10,995 nt of DNA from Streptomyces sp. WM4235 (lineage in GTDB: Bacteria; Actinomycetota; Actinomycetes; Streptomycetales; Streptomycetaceae). A program made the position numbers and the translations under genes. The stretch covers positions 1 through 10,995 of the forward strand of contig NZ_LGDE01000036.1 in the NCBI RefSeq assembly GCF_001279725.1, written 5' to 3'. Position 1 is the first letter of the stretch, and each line of letters starts with the position of its first letter. Below are positions 1 to 6,375 of this stretch, piece after piece. The notes beneath the pieces were generated by a model. It was not told the origin of the DNA and ran no database searches. It worked only from the letters and a program-made list of their open reading frames with translations.

Positions 1-1
1 C

Positions 2-616
2 CCCCCCCGCACCGCCCCCGCCCCGGCACTGCGAGGCCGCATCGGCAGCGGCTTCTCGCCCGACCCCCGCCGCTACCACCTCCACCTCGCCGCCGACTGT
101 CCGCGCTCGCTCCGGGTGACCACCACCCTGCGCCTCCTCGGCCTCGCCGACTGCGTGGGCACCACCGTGCTCGGCGACCCGGACTCCCACGCCGCCCTGC
201 GCGCCGCGTACGAGGCCGCCGGACACCACTACGACGGCACCCTCACCGTTCCCGCGCTCTGCGACACCTGGAGCGGCCGCGTGGTCAGCAACCACACCCC
301 CGACATCCTCGACGACCTGGCCGTCGGTCTCGCGGGCCGCCCCGACCTGGCCCCGCCCGCCCCCGCCGCGCTCGCCGAGGCCGTCCGGACACTCCTGGAC
401 GACACCGCGCCCCTGGCCGGGTGGTCGGCCGCCCTCGCCCTGCTGGAACAGCGCCTGGCCCGGTCCCCGTACGCGCTGGGCGACCGGCCGACCGTCACCG
501 ACGTGGACCTGTGGGTGGCGCTGCGACACCACCCCGCCCCGGCCGGGGCGGGGCAGTCCGTACGCTCGTACCTGGGTCGCCTCCGCGCCCATCCGGCCTT
601 CCGCTCGGGCGAGTGA
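2..616 (+). CDS. Glutathione S-transferase family protein (glutathionyl-hydroquinone reductase/ECM4-like), 5' end outside window
   Basis: The reading frame is open from base 2 to the TGA at 614-616, giving 204 visible residues; the true start lies upstream. The N-terminal part reads RYHLHLAADCPRSLRV, which lines up with the RYHLY...CPWAHR motif of Xi-class GSTs (glutathionyl-hydroquinone reductases). The putative catalytic Cys is encoded at 98-100. A further match is the segment PALCDTWSGRVVSNHTPDIL, at the place where GHRs have their conserved PVL...IVNNES strand. The C-terminal helical domain carries GDRPTVTDVDLWVAL, a typical GST N-capping (S/T-x-x-D) segment. Family enzymes reduce glutathionyl-hydroquinones. 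Actinobacteria mostly use mycothiol, so the thiol used here is uncertain. The CPWAHR motif is altered to CPRSLR and the protein seems shorter than the roughly 320-residue GHRs, so it may be a divergent paralogue. It ends 157 bp before the next gene, which has its own promoter candidate. Confidence 0.82.
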   Translation, partial: PPRTAPAPALRGRIGSGFSPDPRRYHLHLAADCPRSLRVTTTLRLLGLADCVGTTVLGDPDSHAALRAAYEAAGHHYDGTLTVPALCDTWSGRVVSNHTPDILDDLAVGLAGRPDLAPPAPAALAEAVRTLLDDTAPLAGWSAALALLEQRLARSPYALGDRPTVTDVDLWVALRHHPAPAGAGQSVRSYLGRLRAHPAFRSGE

Positions 617-638
617 ATCGGCGGCGGAGGGGGTGCGT

Positions 639-680
639 GCAACGAATCGCCGCTCGACCCGCCGAATGCGCAACGAATCG
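639..680. repeat. 11-bp direct repeat upstream of the amidohydrolase gene
   Basis: The sequence GCAACGAATCG occurs at 639-649 and again at 670-680. Start-to-start spacing is 31 bp, about three helical turns, which would put both copies on the same DNA face. A degenerate GCAACGG lies at 692-698. The repeats sit just upstream of the promoter candidate at 706-735, a position that would suit an activator or upstream-binding regulator. No regulator is identified. Function is inferred only from the spacing and position. Confidence 0.45.
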
Positions 681-705
681 ATACTCCGAGCGCAACGGTG
701 ACGGC

Positions 706-735
706 TTGTCCCGGTCGAACGCCCGAACGTACCGT
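706..735 (+). promoter_or_regulatory. Candidate sigma-70 (HrdB-type) promoter for the amidohydrolase/monooxygenase unit
   Basis: TTGTCC at 706-711 is followed after 18 bp by TACCGT at 730-735, which fits the streptomycete -10 consensus TASSVT exactly. Transcription would start near 742, leaving a leader of about 30 nt with an AGAGG ribosome-binding site at 762-766 ahead of the ATG at 774. The -35 element is only a fair match. Confidence 0.42.
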
Positions 736-773
736 CTAATGACCCCCTCCCCACCTGTCACAGAGGTACGCCC

Positions 774-1574
774 ATGCCCCCGCTGCGCACCGCCCTCCTC
801 CAGAGCTCCGGACGGCTCGGCGACACCGCCGCGAACCTGAAGGCGCTCGACGAGGCCGCGGCACGTGCCGCACAGGGCGGGGCCGGGCTCCTCGTGACCT
901 CGGAGATGTTCCTGACCGGCTACGCGCTGGACCTCCAGGACATCCCCGGCATCGCCGAACCGGCCGACGGCCCGTCCGCCGTCGCCATCGGCGACATCGC
1001 CCGCCGCCACGGCATCGCCGTCCTGTACGGCTACCCGGAGCGGTCGGGCGACGCCGTCTTCAACTCCGCGCAGCTCATCGGCCCCGACGGGACCGCGCTC
1101 GCGAACCACCGCAAGACCCACCTCTTCGGCTGCTTCGAGCAGGACGCCTTCACCCCCGGCGACACCCCCGTCGTCCAGGCGGACCTGAACGGCCTCCGCA
1201 TCGGCATCCTGATCTGCTACGACGTGGAGTTCCCCGAGAACGTCCGCGCGCACGCGCTGGCCGGCACGGACCTCCTCCTCGTCCCGACCGCGCAGATGCA
1301 CCCGTTCCAGTTCGTCGCCGAGCAGCTGGTCCCCGTCCGGGCCTTCGAGAACCAGATGTACATCGCGTACGTCAACCGCACCGGCCCCGAGGGCGAGTTC
1401 GAGTTCGTCGGCCTCAGCTGCCTGGCCGCCCCCGACGGGGTCACCCGCACCCGGGCCGGCCGCGGCGAGGAACTCGTCTTCGGCGAGGCCGACCCGGAAC
1501 TGCTGCGGGCCTCGCGCGAGACCAACCCCTACCTGCGCGACCGCCGCCCGGGGCTCTACGCCTCGCTGGTCTGA
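774..1574 (+). CDS. Carbon-nitrogen hydrolase (nitrilase superfamily), DavA-like omega-amino/guanidino amide amidohydrolase
   Basis: A 266-residue cytosolic enzyme of usual length for a single-domain nitrilase-family amidase. The catalytic triad is visible: Glu44 in SEMFLTGY, Lys114 in HRKTHLFG and Cys148 in ILICYDVEFPEN. The pattern, including the YGYPER segment, closely resembles 5-aminopentanamidase (DavA) of Pseudomonas putida as I recall it. DavA hydrolyses 5-aminovaleramide to 5-aminovalerate and ammonia. The neighbouring gene encodes the matching amide-producing monooxygenase 97 bp downstream on the same strand, which strongly supports an amidase acting on its product. If the monooxygenase prefers arginine, the substrate would instead be 4-guanidinobutyramide, a route reported biochemically from Streptomyces griseus. 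The ATG at 774 is chosen because AGAGG lies 7 nt upstream and the protein begins directly with the first beta strand of the fold. No signal peptide or membrane segment is seen. Confidence 0.9.
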   Translation: MPPLRTALLQSSGRLGDTAANLKALDEAAARAAQGGAGLLVTSEMFLTGYALDLQDIPGIAEPADGPSAVAIGDIARRHGIAVLYGYPERSGDAVFNSAQLIGPDGTALANHRKTHLFGCFEQDAFTPGDTPVVQADLNGLRIGILICYDVEFPENVRAHALAGTDLLLVPTAQMHPFQFVAEQLVPVRAFENQMYIAYVNRTGPEGEFEFVGLSCLAAPDGVTRTRAGRGEELVFGEADPELLRASRETNPYLRDRRPGLYASLV

Positions 1575-1671
1575 CCCACCAGACCCCCGGAACCCCGGAC
1601 CCCACGGACCCGCCCCCGGTCCGCCCTCCCGCCCCCACCTGCCCGAGTCCGTTCGCAAGGAGCCGTACCCC

Positions 1672-3369
1672 ATGACGTCCACGGTGCCCACCACCGCCGT
1701 CCCGCACAGCGACGGACAGCCCCCCATCACCATGTTCGGCCCGGACTTCCCGTACGCGTACGACGACTTCCTGGCCCACCCGGCGGGGCTCGGCCAGATC
1801 CCGGCGACGGAGTTCGGTACCGAGGTCGCCGTCATCGGCGGCGGACTGTCCGGCATCATCTCCGCCTACGAGCTGATGAAGATGGGCCTCAAGCCCGTCG
1901 TCTACGAGGCCGACCAGATCGGCGGCCGGCTGCGCACCGTCGGCTTCGAGGGCGCCGGCACCGAGGAGCTGACCGCGGAGATGGGCGCCATGCGCTTCCC
2001 GCCGTCCTCCACGGCCCTCCAGCACTACATCGACCTCGTCGGCCTGGTCACCGAGCCCTTCCCGAACCCGCTCGCCGAGGCCACCCCCTCGACGGTCGTG
2101 GACCTCAAGGGCGAGACCCACTACGCCGAGACCATCGCCGACCTCCCGCAGGTCTACCGTGACGTCGCCGCCGCGTGGAACGCCTGCCTCGACGAGGGCG
2201 CCGACTTCTCCGACATGAACACCGCGATGCGCGAGCGGGACGTCCCGCGCATCCGCGAGATCTGGGCCAAGCTCGTCGAGAAGCTCGACGACGAGACCTT
2301 CTACGGCTTCCTCTGCAAGTCCGAGGCCTTCCAGTCCTTCCGCAAGCGCGAGATCTTCGGCCAGGTCGGCTTCGGCACGGGTGGCTGGGACACCGACTTC
2401 CCGAACTCCATCCTGGAGATCCTCCGCGTCGTCTACACCGAGGCGGACGACCACCACCGCGGCATCGTCGGCGGCTCGCAGCAGCTGCCGCTGCGCCTGT
2501 GGGACCGCGCACCCGGCAAGATCGTCCACTGGGCCCAGGGCACCTCGCTGTCCACCCTGCACGACGGCACCCCGCGCCCGGCGGTCACCCGCCTGCACCG
2601 CACGGCCGGCAACCGGATCACGGTCACCGACGCCACCGGCGACATCCGCACGTACCGCGCCGCGATCTTCACCGCGCAGTCGTGGATGTTGCTGTCCAAG
2701 ATCGAGTGCGATGACACGCTCTTCCCGATCGACCACTGGACGGCGATCGAGCGCACCCACTACATGGAGAGCTCGAAGCTGTTCGTGCCCGTCGACCGGC
2801 CGTTCTGGCTGGACAAGGACGAGGAGACGGGCCGCGACGTCATGTCGATGACGCTGACCGACCGGATGACCCGCGGCACCTACCTCCTGGACAACGGCCC
2901 CGACAAGCCGGCCGTCATCTGCCTCTCGTACACCTGGTGCGACGACAGCCTGAAGTGGCTGCCGCTGTCCGCGAACGAGCGGATGGAGGTCATGCTGAAG
3001 TCCCTCGGCGAGATCTACCCGAAGGTCGACATCCGCCGCCACGTCATCGGCAACCCGGTCACCGTCTCCTGGGAGAACGAGCCCTACTTCATGGGCGCGT
3101 TCAAGGCGAACCTGCCGGGCCACTACCGCTACCAGCGCCGCCTGTTCACCCACTTCATGCAGGACCGCCTCCCCGAGGACAAGCGCGGCATCTTCCTCGC
3201 GGGCGACGACATCTCCTGGACGGCCGGCTGGGCCGAGGGCGCCGTGCAGACCGCCCTCAACGCGGTCTGGGGCGTCATGCACCACCTCGGCGGCACGACC
3301 GACACCACGAACCCGGGACCGGGCGACGTCTACGACGACATCGCGCCGGTGGAGCTCCCGGAGGACTGA
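1672..3369 (+). CDS. FAD-dependent amino acid 2-monooxygenase, DavB-like (lysine or arginine 2-monooxygenase; flavin monoamine oxidase family)
   Basis: A 565-residue protein of full family length. The Rossmann FAD motif is VIGGGLSG (54-61), followed by the FAD-ribose Glu at E79 in VYEA, GGRLRT (84-89), and the C-terminal FAD segment GDDISWTAGW (511-520). The whole chain parallels P. putida L-lysine 2-monooxygenase DavB as I recall it, from the N-terminal PITMFGPDFPYAYDDFLAHP to the C-terminal NPGPGDV. R108 (MRFP) and D242 (WDTDFPNS) match residues reported to line the substrate site of a Pseudomonas L-lysine oxidase/monooxygenase. Such enzymes oxidatively decarboxylate a basic amino acid to an amide, CO2 and water. 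The residue equivalent to that enzyme's switch Cys254 is Ala258 here. AAGGAG at 1657-1662 sits 9 nt before the ATG. Position behind the amidase suggests co-transcription, and the unit ends at a strong hairpin. Lysine versus arginine cannot be decided from sequence alone. Confidence 0.9.
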   Translation: MTSTVPTTAVPHSDGQPPITMFGPDFPYAYDDFLAHPAGLGQIPATEFGTEVAVIGGGLSGIISAYELMKMGLKPVVYEADQIGGRLRTVGFEGAGTEELTAEMGAMRFPPSSTALQHYIDLVGLVTEPFPNPLAEATPSTVVDLKGETHYAETIADLPQVYRDVAAAWNACLDEGADFSDMNTAMRERDVPRIREIWAKLVEKLDDETFYGFLCKSEAFQSFRKREIFGQVGFGTGGWDTDFPNSILEILRVVYTEADDHHRGIVGGSQQLPLRLWDRAPGKIVHWAQGTSLSTLHDGTPRPAVTRLHRTAGNRITVTDATGDIRTYRAAIFTAQSWMLLSKIECDDTLFPIDHWTAIERTHYMESSKLFVPVDRPFWLDKDEETGRDVMSMTLTDRMTRGTYLLDNGPDKPAVICLSYTWCDDSLKWLPLSANERMEVMLKSLGEIYPKVDIRRHVIGNPVTVSWENEPYFMGAFKANLPGHYRYQRRLFTHFMQDRLPEDKRGIFLAGDDISWTAGWAEGAVQTALNAVWGVMHHLGGTTDTTNPGPGDVYDDIAPVELPED

Positions 3370-3390
3370 CCCCTCCCGGACCCCGTGACC

Positions 3391-3429
3391 ACGGGCCGCC
3401 CCCGCGCGAACAGCGCGGCGGCGGCCCGT
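3391..3429 (+). terminator. Strong hairpin, likely transcription terminator after the monooxygenase gene
   Basis: The arms 3391-3407 and 3413-3429 pair over 17 positions with one mismatch, around the 5-nt loop GAACA. The hairpin begins 22 nt after the monooxygenase stop codon. There is no T-tract, which is common for streptomycete terminators. Because the gene on the right is convergent, the hairpin may act on both strands. Confidence 0.72.
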
Positions 3430-3528
3430 TCTCGTGCCCGCGCCCGTGTTCGTTCTCGTGCCCGCGCCCGTTCTCGTGCCCACCGCCCGTCCCCACACCC
3501 GCGACACCCGCGGCCCGTTCTCGTGCCC
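3427..3528. repeat. Cluster of four 13-bp direct repeats in a convergent intergenic region
   Basis: CGTTCTCGTGCCC occurs exactly at 3427-3439, 3451-3463, 3469-3481 and 3516-3528. The first two copies extend to an 18-bp unit, with GCGCC after the core, at 3427-3444 and 3451-3468. The start-to-start spacings of 24 and 18 bp are multiples of 6, as expected from slippage in a low-complexity C-rich stretch. The cluster lies between two convergent stop codons (3369 and 3541), so it is outside both genes. No further function is evident. Confidence 0.7.
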
Positions 3529-3540
3529 GCCGCCGTCTCG

Positions 3541-4128
3541 TCACGTCCGCCGCAGCCAGATCGACTTCCAGCGTTCCTCGCGGGCGGCGGCCACGGCCGG
3601 CTCGAACCCGGTGTCCCGCCCGCCGAGGCCCACCCCGCACCCCGCGCACAACCGGTACACCCGGTGGCCGGTGCGCAGCTCCCGCGTGCCGCGGTCCCGC
3701 GCGCAGACCGGACAGACGGGCGGCGGCCACGGGCCGGCGCCGGCGCGCAGGATGCTCGGCATCACGACCGGGAGCGGCGCGTCCGGGTGGAACCCGGGGT
3801 CGGGGCAGTGGAGCCGACGCCAGGGTTCCGGTGGACGGGGGACGCGCACACCGGCCCGCTTCTGCGCCCGACGCAGTTCCTGCCAGGGGCGGAACGCCGC
3901 GAGCCAGATCTCGCGCGCCGCGTGCAGCTCCTCCACCGCCCGCACCACCGCGTCCGGGTCCCGTTCCGGGTCGGCGGGGATGCGGGCGGTGCGCGCGAGG
4001 TGGTCGAAGGTGGCGCGGAATCCGTACGGGGCGAACTCCGTGACGCAGGTGCGCAGTGCGGCGAACCGTCGCCGAGGCGTACGGGTCGGGTCGAGGGCCC
4101 GCAGGCGATGGGTGGCGAAGCTGCTCAC
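3541..4128 (-). CDS. Uncharacterised zinc-ribbon protein
   Basis: I do not recognise a named family. With the GTG at 4128 the protein has 195 residues. The N-terminal two-thirds is rich in Arg, Ala and charged residues and looks helical (around AVEELHAAREIWLAAFRPW), with no membrane segment. The C-terminal third has two CxxC knuckles, CPVC (139-142) and CAGC (161-164), separated by 18 residues. This is the pattern of a small zinc ribbon. The function is unknown; DNA, RNA or protein contacts are all possible. An in-frame GTG at 4164 would add 12 residues, but I prefer 4128. A perfect TASSVT -10 (TACGCT) lies 6 nt before it, suggesting a leaderless start, and neither start has a Shine-Dalgarno sequence. 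The gene follows the DUF5995-like gene by 43 bp on the same strand and ends convergently with the monooxygenase gene. Confidence 0.72.
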   Translation of the reverse strand: MSSFATHRLRALDPTRTPRRRFAALRTCVTEFAPYGFRATFDHLARTARIPADPERDPDAVVRAVEELHAAREIWLAAFRPWQELRRAQKRAGVRVPRPPEPWRRLHCPDPGFHPDAPLPVVMPSILRAGAGPWPPPVCPVCARDRGTRELRTGHRVYRLCAGCGVGLGGRDTGFEPAVAAAREERWKSIWLRRT

Positions 4129-4140
4129 CGGGGGAGCGTA
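4129..4140 (-). promoter_or_regulatory. Candidate -10 element giving a leaderless transcript of the zinc-ribbon gene
   Basis: On the minus strand TACGCT (4140 to 4135) is followed by 6 nt and then the GTG at 4128. This fits the TASSVT -10 with transcription starting at, or one base from, the start codon. No convincing -35 is visible 17-18 bp upstream, so the call rests on the -10 and its spacing. Confidence 0.35.
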
Positions 4141-4171
4141 GCCGGCGGCCCTTCCCGCCCGCACGGGGGTT

Positions 4172-4813
4172 TCAGCCGCGCGGGGTGAGCAGACAGCGGC
4201 CGACCAGTCCGACGCCGGCGTCCAGGGAGTCGGTGAACTCCTCGGCCAGTTCGGGGACGCGCCGCAGCGTCCACAGCAGGCGGGCCGCGGACCAGGCGCC
4301 GGCCCGGGCCCGCTCCAGGCTCCACGACCCCACGAGGTGGGTCAACGGGTCGGCGATCTCCAGCAGGTCGGGGCCCGGCATCAGGTCCTCGCGGATCTGC
4401 TCCTCCAGGGAGACCAGGGTGTCGCCTACCCGGTCGAAGTCCCCTTCCAGCGCGGCCGGTTCACAGCCCAGGTGACGGCAGGTGGCCACCACCGCCAGCG
4501 CCAGGTCGTGTCCGATGTGCGCGTTGATGCCCGCCAGCGCGTGCTGGAGCGGCCGGATCCCGGGGTGTCGGCGGTATTGGAGGAGCGGACGCCAGCAGGC
4601 CGGGGCCCGGTCCGCCTCCACGGCCGCCAGGTAGCGCTCGGCGAAGCACACGCTGAGGGCCTGAGCCCTGCGCGGGGCGGGGAACGCCCCGCGCGCGAGC
4701 CGTTCGTGCAGCGTCTGCGTCACCGTCAGGTACACCCGGTTGAAGACGGCCACACCGTCCTGCGCGGGGAGCCGCTCGTCCAGGGCGCGCATCCGCGCGA
4801 GCACCGCTTCCAT
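4172..4813 (-). CDS. DUF5995-like conserved protein of unknown function
   Basis: A 213-residue protein that I recognise as resembling the actinobacterial DUF5995 family. Family-like stretches are DGVAVFNRVYLTVT, PACWRPLLQYRRHPGIRPLQ, HALAGINAHIGHDLALAVV, REDLMPGPDLLEIADPLTH and VGLVGRCLL. The many conserved His, Asp and Glu residues in the helical core (NAHIGHDLA, DLLEIADPLTHLVGSWS) would suit a metal-binding helical bundle, but that is inference and no reaction is known to me. The ATG at 4813 was chosen because the family-like sequence begins shortly after it. The frame stays open to 4948, but that extension would overlap the permease gene by 59 bp and is Pro/Ala-rich with no family character. 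No clear ribosome-binding site precedes 4813; an ATG at 4792 (MRALDERL) is an alternative. It may be transcribed with the zinc-ribbon gene 43 bp downstream. Confidence 0.8.
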   Translation of the reverse strand: MEAVLARMRALDERLPAQDGVAVFNRVYLTVTQTLHERLARGAFPAPRRAQALSVCFAERYLAAVEADRAPACWRPLLQYRRHPGIRPLQHALAGINAHIGHDLALAVVATCRHLGCEPAALEGDFDRVGDTLVSLEEQIREDLMPGPDLLEIADPLTHLVGSWSLERARAGAWSAARLLWTLRRVPELAEEFTDSLDAGVGLVGRCLLTPRG

Positions 4814-4864
4814 GGGAGGCAGCGTCGCAGCAGGAGCGCGCCGCGTGGGGAACTTGGCCGTACC

Positions 4865-4884
4865 CTTCGCCGGTTCGGGCGAAG
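4865..4884 (-). terminator. Short hairpin after the NCS2 permease gene
   Basis: CTTCGCC (4865-4871) and GGCGAAG (4878-4884) form a 7-bp perfect stem with a 6-nt loop. It lies 5 nt beyond the permease stop codon on the minus strand. The size and position suit a modest terminator or mRNA 3' end. There is no T-tract. Confidence 0.4.
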
Positions 4885-4889
4885 CGGCG

Positions 4890-6296
4890 TCAACCCCGCT
4901 TGTCCCCGGGCCCGTCCCCGCCCTCCGGACCGTCGTAGTCGGAGGCACCCGAGTCGAGCGGCGGCTCGTCCCGCTTCATGTGCGCCGGGGCGAAGTACCG
5001 CAGCGTGTGGTAGCCGGTGATCACCACGACGGTGCCGAGCGCGATGCCGCCCAACTCGAAGCTGTCGGTGATGTTCAGCGTGACGCCGCCGATGCCGATG
5101 ATGATGCCCGCCGCGGCCGGCACCAGGTTCAGCGGATTGCGCAGGTCCACCCGGCCGCTGATCCAGATCTGGGCGCCGAGCAGGCCGATCATGCCGTAGA
5201 GGATCACGGTGATGCCGCCCAGCACCCCGCCGGGGATGGCGGCGACGACCGCGCCGAACTTCGGGCACAGGCCGAAGAGCAGGGCGAAGCCGGCGGCGGC
5301 CCAGTAGGCGGCCGTCGAGTAGACCCGGGTGGCCGCCATGACGCCGATGTTCTCGGAGTAGGTGGTGTTGGGCGGGCCGCCCACCGCCGTCGACAGCATC
5401 GACGCGGCCCCGTCGGCCGCGATGGCGGTGCCGAGCTTGTCGTCGAGCGGGTCACCGGTCATCTCGCCGACGGCCTTGATGTGTCCGGCGTTCTCCGCGA
5501 TCAGTGCGATGACCACGGGCAACGCGATGAGGATCGCCGACCATTCGAAGGCCGGCGCGTGGAAGCTCGGCAGCCCGATCCAATCGGCCTTGGAGACCCC
5601 GGAGAGGTCGAGCCGCCAGTGGTCGACTTTCTCCGGCCCGCCCGCGGTCGAGTGGATCTTGCCGAAGACCAGGTCGAGGATCCAGGAGAGCGCGTACCCG
5701 AAGACCAGGCCCAGGAAGATCGCGATCCGGGACCAGAAGCCCCGCAGGCACACCACGGCGAGTCCGGTGACCAGCATGGTGAGCAGCGCCGTCCACTGGT
5801 CCTGCGGCCAGTACGTCGAGGCCGTCACGGGCGCCAGGTTGAAGCCGATCAGCATCACCACCGCGCCCGTCACCACTGGCGGCATCGCCGCGTGGATGAT
5901 CCGCGCCCCGAACCGCTGGACCGCGAGGCCCGCGAGGAACAGCGCCACGCCGACCACGAACACCGCGCCCGTCACGACCGCGCTGTCCCCGCCGCCCGCC
6001 CGGATCGCGGCCGCGACCCCGACGAAGGCGAGCGAACAGCCCAGGTACGAGGGGACCCGACCGCGCGTCGCGAGCAGGAAGATGATCGTCGCGACGCCCG
6101 ACATCATGATGGCCAGGTTCGGGTCCAGGCCCATCAGGACCGGCGCCACGAAACTCGCCCCGAACATGGCCACGACGTGTTGGGCGCCGAGCCCGGCGGT
6201 ACGCGGCCACGACAGCCGCTCATCGGGCCGCACCACCGCGCCGGGGGCGGGCGTCCGCCCGTCTCCGTGCAGGGTCCAGCGCACGCCGAAGCCCAT
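4890..6296 (-). CDS. Nucleobase:cation symporter-2 family permease, uracil permease-like (solute carrier family 23)
   Basis: A 468-residue integral membrane protein with many hydrophobic segments, expected to have the 14-helix UraA fold. Signature stretches are QHVVAMFGASFVAPVLMG (39-56), matching the QH..AMFGA..LVP start of UraA, and GGPPNTTYSENIGVMAATRV (307-326), matching the uracil-permease motif GG.PTTTYGENIGVMAITR. The two substrate-binding glutamates of UraA (E241 and E290) correspond to E268 in IAENAGH and E315 in YSENIG. It should import uracil, or possibly a related pyrimidine or xanthine, with protons. A hydrophilic Asp/Gly-rich tail (about 441-468) follows the last helix. The ATG at 6296 is chosen because GGGAG on the minus strand (6306-6310) lies 9 nt upstream; the frame is open to 6392, but the extra residues are not family-like. 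It lies 79 bp after the MFS stop, so read-through or its own promoter are both possible. Confidence 0.9.
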   Translation of the reverse strand: MGFGVRWTLHGDGRTPAPGAVVRPDERLSWPRTAGLGAQHVVAMFGASFVAPVLMGLDPNLAIMMSGVATIIFLLATRGRVPSYLGCSLAFVGVAAAIRAGGGDSAVVTGAVFVVGVALFLAGLAVQRFGARIIHAAMPPVVTGAVVMLIGFNLAPVTASTYWPQDQWTALLTMLVTGLAVVCLRGFWSRIAIFLGLVFGYALSWILDLVFGKIHSTAGGPEKVDHWRLDLSGVSKADWIGLPSFHAPAFEWSAILIALPVVIALIAENAGHIKAVGEMTGDPLDDKLGTAIAADGAASMLSTAVGGPPNTTYSENIGVMAATRVYSTAAYWAAAGFALLFGLCPKFGAVVAAIPGGVLGGITVILYGMIGLLGAQIWISGRVDLRNPLNLVPAAAGIIIGIGGVTLNITDSFELGGIALGTVVVITGYHTLRYFAPAHMKRDEPPLDSGASDYDGPEGGDGPGDKRG

Positions 6297-6305
6297 GTTC
6301 CACCA

Positions 6306-6310
6306 CTCCC
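6306..6310 (-). promoter_or_regulatory. Ribosome-binding site that fixes the permease start
   Basis: GGGAG on the minus strand lies 9 nt before the ATG at 6296. No comparable site precedes the upstream in-frame starts, including the one at 6392. The spacer further upstream has an 8-bp palindrome GACCGGTC at 6319-6326 of unknown meaning. Confidence 0.5.
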
Positions 6311-6375
6311 GTTTCACCGACCGGTCAACCATCCGGGCCGCACCGCGTGTCGAACCACGGGAGCCAGCCGACATA

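Noticed and set aside
756..762. A TGTCACA heptamer identical to the ECF41 -35 element before the amidase gene
   Set aside because: No CGTC-like element follows at 16 bp, and the site lies 11 nt before the start codon next to the ribosome-binding site. It is probably chance.
1566..1623. Two small inverted repeats (6-bp stems) in the amidase-monooxygenase gap
   Set aside because: The stems GGTCTG/CAGACC (1568-1585) and CGGACC/GGTCCG (1605-1623) are short and expected by chance in C-rich DNA. They are not enough to call an attenuator or terminator.
1441..3507. Long open frame on the minus strand across the monooxygenase gene
   Set aside because: It is a GC-bias shadow. Its predicted protein is an Arg/Val/Gly/Asp-rich composition with no family motifs, while the plus strand encodes a full-length recognised enzyme.
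3275..3730. Minus-strand open frame that reads the repeats as GHENG units
   Set aside because: It overlaps the end of the monooxygenase gene and the zinc-ribbon gene in another frame. The peptide repeat is a by-product of DNA slippage.
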